From the NCBI RefSeq assembly GCF_002865645.1, contig NW_020194594.1, positions 186,001 through 250,000 of the forward strand: a DNA stretch of 64,000 nucleotides. The letters are read 5' to 3'. This DNA is from Hyaloscypha bicolor E (taxonomy: Eukaryota; Ascomycota; Leotiomycetes; Helotiales; Hyaloscyphaceae). This document shows positions 61,244 through 64,000 of this stretch, one piece after another; position 1 is the stretch's first letter, and each line of letters opens with the position of its first letter. Under the pieces are notes generated by a model that was given only the letters and a program-made list of their open reading frames with translations, made no database searches and was not told the DNA's origin. Both the position numbers and the translations under genes were made by a program.

Positions 61244-62707
61244 ATGGCAACATTAACAGCCCAAACCTCGCTCGAGCAATTTCAGCTCAGTACTTTGACT
61301 CCATCAAGCCCCTCACGAAGCCCAACACAGACAAGCGAGATTGCCGTGCTCTCAACCAACAATATCGCCTCTGGTGAGACAGTGATCCAAGAACTCAAGC
61401 CTGTAGATGGCGGAGTCGCAGCCTGGACCGTACTAATTACCGCTTTCGTGTTCGAAGCCGTATTATGGGGTACCCACCCACATTCTCTCCTCCAATGTCG
61501 ATTGTCGACTTACAGGGTGACAGGATTCCCCATCTCCTTCGGCGTGTTCGAAGAATATTATTCCACAATCCCTGAATTCAAAGACAGCTCGTCTAAAATA
61601 GCACTCATTGGCACCCTAGCACAAGGGCTCTCCTACCTTGGGGCTCCGTTCTCAGCCTCGGTTGCGAAACGCTTCCCGCGGTACCAACGGCAGCAAATCT
61701 GGGCAGGCTGGCCGCTCTGCATCCTTGGTCTTGTGTGCGGTTCATTCACAACCACCGTGAACGGATTGATTATCACCCAGGGAATAATGTACGGCGTTGG
61801 TTTTGTCACGTTATACTATCCTATCATTAGTATGGTTGACGAGTGGTGGGTTGCGAGAAAGGGCATGGCATTCGGTATCATTGCCAGCGCAGCAGGTGCT
61901 TCTGGTACCGTCATGCCCCTCATTATTAACGCTTTACTGAAGAAATATGGGTACAAGACGACGTTGAGAGCTATTTCTGTTGCGATGGTGATCCTTACAG
62001 GACCGCTGATCTTTGCGTTGAAGGGACGCTTGACGCATTCTGAGCGCAGTACCATGACGAGGACCAATTGGTCCTTTGTTAGGAAACCGCTCTTTTGGGT
62101 TTATTGTAGCTCAACACTCATTCAAGGATTGGGCTTCTTCTTCCCGGCTGTTTACTTGCCTTCTTATGCTGCGGATATCGGTCTCTCGTCCACGCAAGGA
62201 GCGCTGATATTGGCGGCTATGGCTATTGCGCAAGTGCTGGGGCAATTCGTGTTTGGTTATCTTTCTGACAAACATCTTCCAGTCAGCTCCTTGGCGATAA
62301 TCTGTTCGTTCATGGCGATGATAGCTACGTTTGGCCTATGGGGGGTGGCGAAATCCCTTGGATTGCTCCTCACGTTCAGTATCATATTTGGGTTCTTTGC
62401 GTATGGTTTTGCCACGATGAGAGTTGGTATGGGGAGGGCAGTTAGCGATGATCCTTCTGGTGTTGTTGCAACGTTTGCGATCTTGGTGTTTCTGCAAGGT
62501 GTTGGGAATGTGCTTGTTGGTCCAATTAGTGCGGGGTTGTTGGAGAAGACTGTGAGGATTGATGCTTACGGGATCAATATTTATAGGTCTCTGGTGATCT
62601 TTACTGGGGCGTGTATGTCTCTAAGCGCAGTGGTTATCGTGCTTTGGTTTCTGCTGCCGAAAAAAGTGAGAGAGGTACAATTTGGAGCATCGCCGTCTAG
62701 GAATTGA
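61244..62707 (+). CDS. MFS transporter, monocarboxylate (MCT/SLC16-like) family
   Basis: Polytopic membrane permease with about 12 helices after a polar N-terminal tail of about 55 residues (Ser/Thr-rich, ending KPVDGGVAAW, the usual MCT lead-in). Internal landmarks: FPISFGVFEEYY, SKIALIGTLAQGL, YYPIISMVDEWWVARKGMAFGI, then SAAGASGTVMP, LILAAMAIAQVLGQFVFGYLSD and a C-terminal VIVLWFLLPKK. A 54-nt intron (61470-61523) is likely: removing it restores AVLWGFPISFGV as in relatives, giving 469 residues. Retention adds 18 codons without a stop (487 residues). Likely substrates are small carboxylates or related metabolites. It shares an intergenic region with the Zn2Cys6 gene, and an MDR-type ABC transporter lies beyond. 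Confidence 0.88.
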   Translation: MATLTAQTSLEQFQLSTLTPSSPSRSPTQTSEIAVLSTNNIASGETVIQELKPVDGGVAAWTVLITAFVFEAVLWGTHPHSLLQCRLSTYRVTGFPISFGVFEEYYSTIPEFKDSSSKIALIGTLAQGLSYLGAPFSASVAKRFPRYQRQQIWAGWPLCILGLVCGSFTTTVNGLIITQGIMYGVGFVTLYYPIISMVDEWWVARKGMAFGIIASAAGASGTVMPLIINALLKKYGYKTTLRAISVAMVILTGPLIFALKGRLTHSERSTMTRTNWSFVRKPLFWVYCSSTLIQGLGFFFPAVYLPSYAADIGLSSTQGALILAAMAIAQVLGQFVFGYLSDKHLPVSSLAIICSFMAMIATFGLWGVAKSLGLLLTFSIIFGFFAYGFATMRVGMGRAVSDDPSGVVATFAILVFLQGVGNVLVGPISAGLLEKTVRIDAYGINIYRSLVIFTGACMSLSAVVIVLWFLLPKKVREVQFGASPSRN

Positions 62708-63626
62708 AAATGGAGACGAAAGGGGGGAAATGCTTTGAACCGGCCATTGATAAAAGCGGAAGGGGGCATAAAAGCGGGAGATGGTTCGAAAATCATGTTG
62801 AGTTGTCGGTAGGTCTTTTCAGGAGACTCTGCAACTATGGTGAAAGGATCGATATGATAAAAAGTCCGGATGCCGCTCGAGGTTCACAAAAAGGGGCGGT
62901 ATCCGAAACATCAGGCCCATTATTAGCATAGCTTAAAAAACGGGATCAGTGTAACACTTCACAGGAAGGCTCGCTCAACTCTAAAGCAATTTCATCTCCA
63001 TGGTCTGAAAAGAGTCGTTCCGTCTCAACCTAGCCACCAATCAATCGTGATTGTTGGATGAAGCAATTCCCGCGGCTTAATTTTGATAAAGATTTGTATA
63101 CACTGCCTAAAATGGAGATTTGCCAACCCTTTCACACGACTCCATATAGGTACTTGCCTATGCACCACGATCAGATAAACCCTCATACCTACCACCAATC
63201 GGCTACCATCCCGTCCAATTATCCAGAATCGCTGAATCTATTGTGGGCCAGAAGGGTCATATGGTTTGGGATTGCAATATGTTGCCCTGTTTTATTACCG
63301 CAGCTTCAAGAACCCAAGTTCGGAAGGTCAACCCCTCATCCATGCACTGCGGTAAAGTGAGGCCCTTCTCTTGTCCCTTCGATAGTGTATGGAATCTCCT
63401 CCCCGCAAGTGCGGAGTTCGGTTTTTATTGCGCCTTCGCAACCGCGAGAGATCTCCTCCCACTACCGGTTACCCGTACAGCCTGATGGTTTCGTTTCCCC
63501 GACTGTGCAAACATGTCTCTTGTAAATCATCATAAATACGTGGCTTTCCCGTGGACCCCAAAACGAAAAGAAGCTCAAATTCCCTTACGTTAACCTCGCT
63601 GCACTTGGCCTTTTCGAATTATCAAG
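62708..63626. other. Intergenic, nothing recognised
   Basis: Open frames here lack domains. Presumed promoter of the LPMO-like relic at the right end. Confidence 0.4.
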
Positions 63627-64000
63627 ATGTTATTCTCCTTCGGCTCGCTAGCCCTAGTGGCTTCACTGTCAGCAACCGTATCCTCCCACGGCATAATCAC
63701 CAACCCAACTCCTCGCGGTCCCGGTACGCCTCATTGGCCGCCTGCGGCAAAGCCGTAACAAACAACATCAAGGAGACCTAACCTCACACGTGGAAGGGCT
63801 TCCATAAGCCACAAAGACCGACCCAACCTACAAAGCTGCCGACTTCAACTTATGGCTCTGTCGTGGAATGCAGTTCGCCGACAACAAGGCGAATGTTCAG
63901 ACATACACGGCCGGACAGACGGTGCATTTCGATGTCAAGATCATGGTTAGGCATACCGGGACCGCGAACATGAGTATCGTGGATATGAAGAGCAATAAGA
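63627..64000 (+). pseudogene. LPMO-like secreted protein pseudogene, cut by window edge
   Basis: An ATG at 63627 opens a signal peptide (LFSFGSLALVASLSATVSS) directly before HGIITNPTPRGPG, the N-terminal His and Pro-rich start of small fungal LPMO-like or chitin-binding-type secreted proteins (AA16-like or a related family). The frame then fails. YASLAACGKAVTNNIKET lies in a second frame from 63725 and stops at 63779-63781. SHVEGLP lies in a third and meets TAA at 63805-63807, then ATKTDPTYKAADFNLWLCRG, MQFADNKANVQTYTAGQ and MSIVDMKSNK continue to the edge. Two frame changes and a nonsense codon make this a pseudogene unless the sequence contains errors. The 3' part is outside the window. Confidence 0.65.

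Overview
The window is nuclear DNA from a filamentous ascomycete (Pezizomycotina). The evidence is short GT-AG introns of roughly 45-140 nt with CTRAY-type branch sites, HET, NACHT, Zn2Cys6 and 2EXR gene families, secreted plant-cell-wall enzymes (GH11 xylanase, SGNH/CE3-like esterase, a broken LPMO), and a large AT-rich block that looks mutated by RIP. The many 2EXR genes would suit a Leotiomycete, but that placement is inference.

Layout. 0-10.4 kb: secreted SGNH esterase; a small coiled-coil protein; a six-exon cytochrome P450; a 541-bp hAT-type MITE with 8-bp target duplication; a four-helix MARVEL-like membrane protein; the C-terminal remnant of a TRI12-type MFS transporter. 10.8-15.1 kb: a large NLR-like gene (alpha/beta-hydrolase, NACHT, ankyrin repeats). 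15.4-20 kb: a 682-bp TA-flanked MITE, a CmcJ/AsaB-family oxygenase-like gene, a 157-bp MITE, and a Tc1/mariner element whose transposase has two in-frame TGA codons. 20-28.7 kb: an AT-rich relic, an F-box pseudogene, a HET-domain pseudogene and an intact GH11 xylanase. 28.7-39.8 kb: an AT-rich, gene-free block with similar inverted ends, carrying a nested 2.5-kb pogo/Fot-type transposon. 42.2-49.7 kb: a cluster of 2EXR genes, two intact and the rest broken, interrupted by a 352-bp solo LTR with a perfect 5-bp target duplication. 50.5-53.7 kb: a second NACHT protein of different architecture. 54-62.7 kb: full-size MDR-type ABC transporter, Zn2Cys6 regulator and divergent MCT-type MFS transporter, which together look like an efflux or uptake module. 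63.6 kb to the end: a frameshifted LPMO-like pseudogene cut by the window edge.

The window mixes enzyme genes, transport/regulation, and self/non-self recognition families (two NACHT proteins, a HET pseudogene) in a repeat-rich, fast-decaying setting. Nine gene or transposase copies show nonsense or frame damage, and several of the nonsense codons fit single C-to-T or G-to-A changes. Gene models were spliced by eye: total coding length is a multiple of three in each intact model, but no transcript evidence was available.
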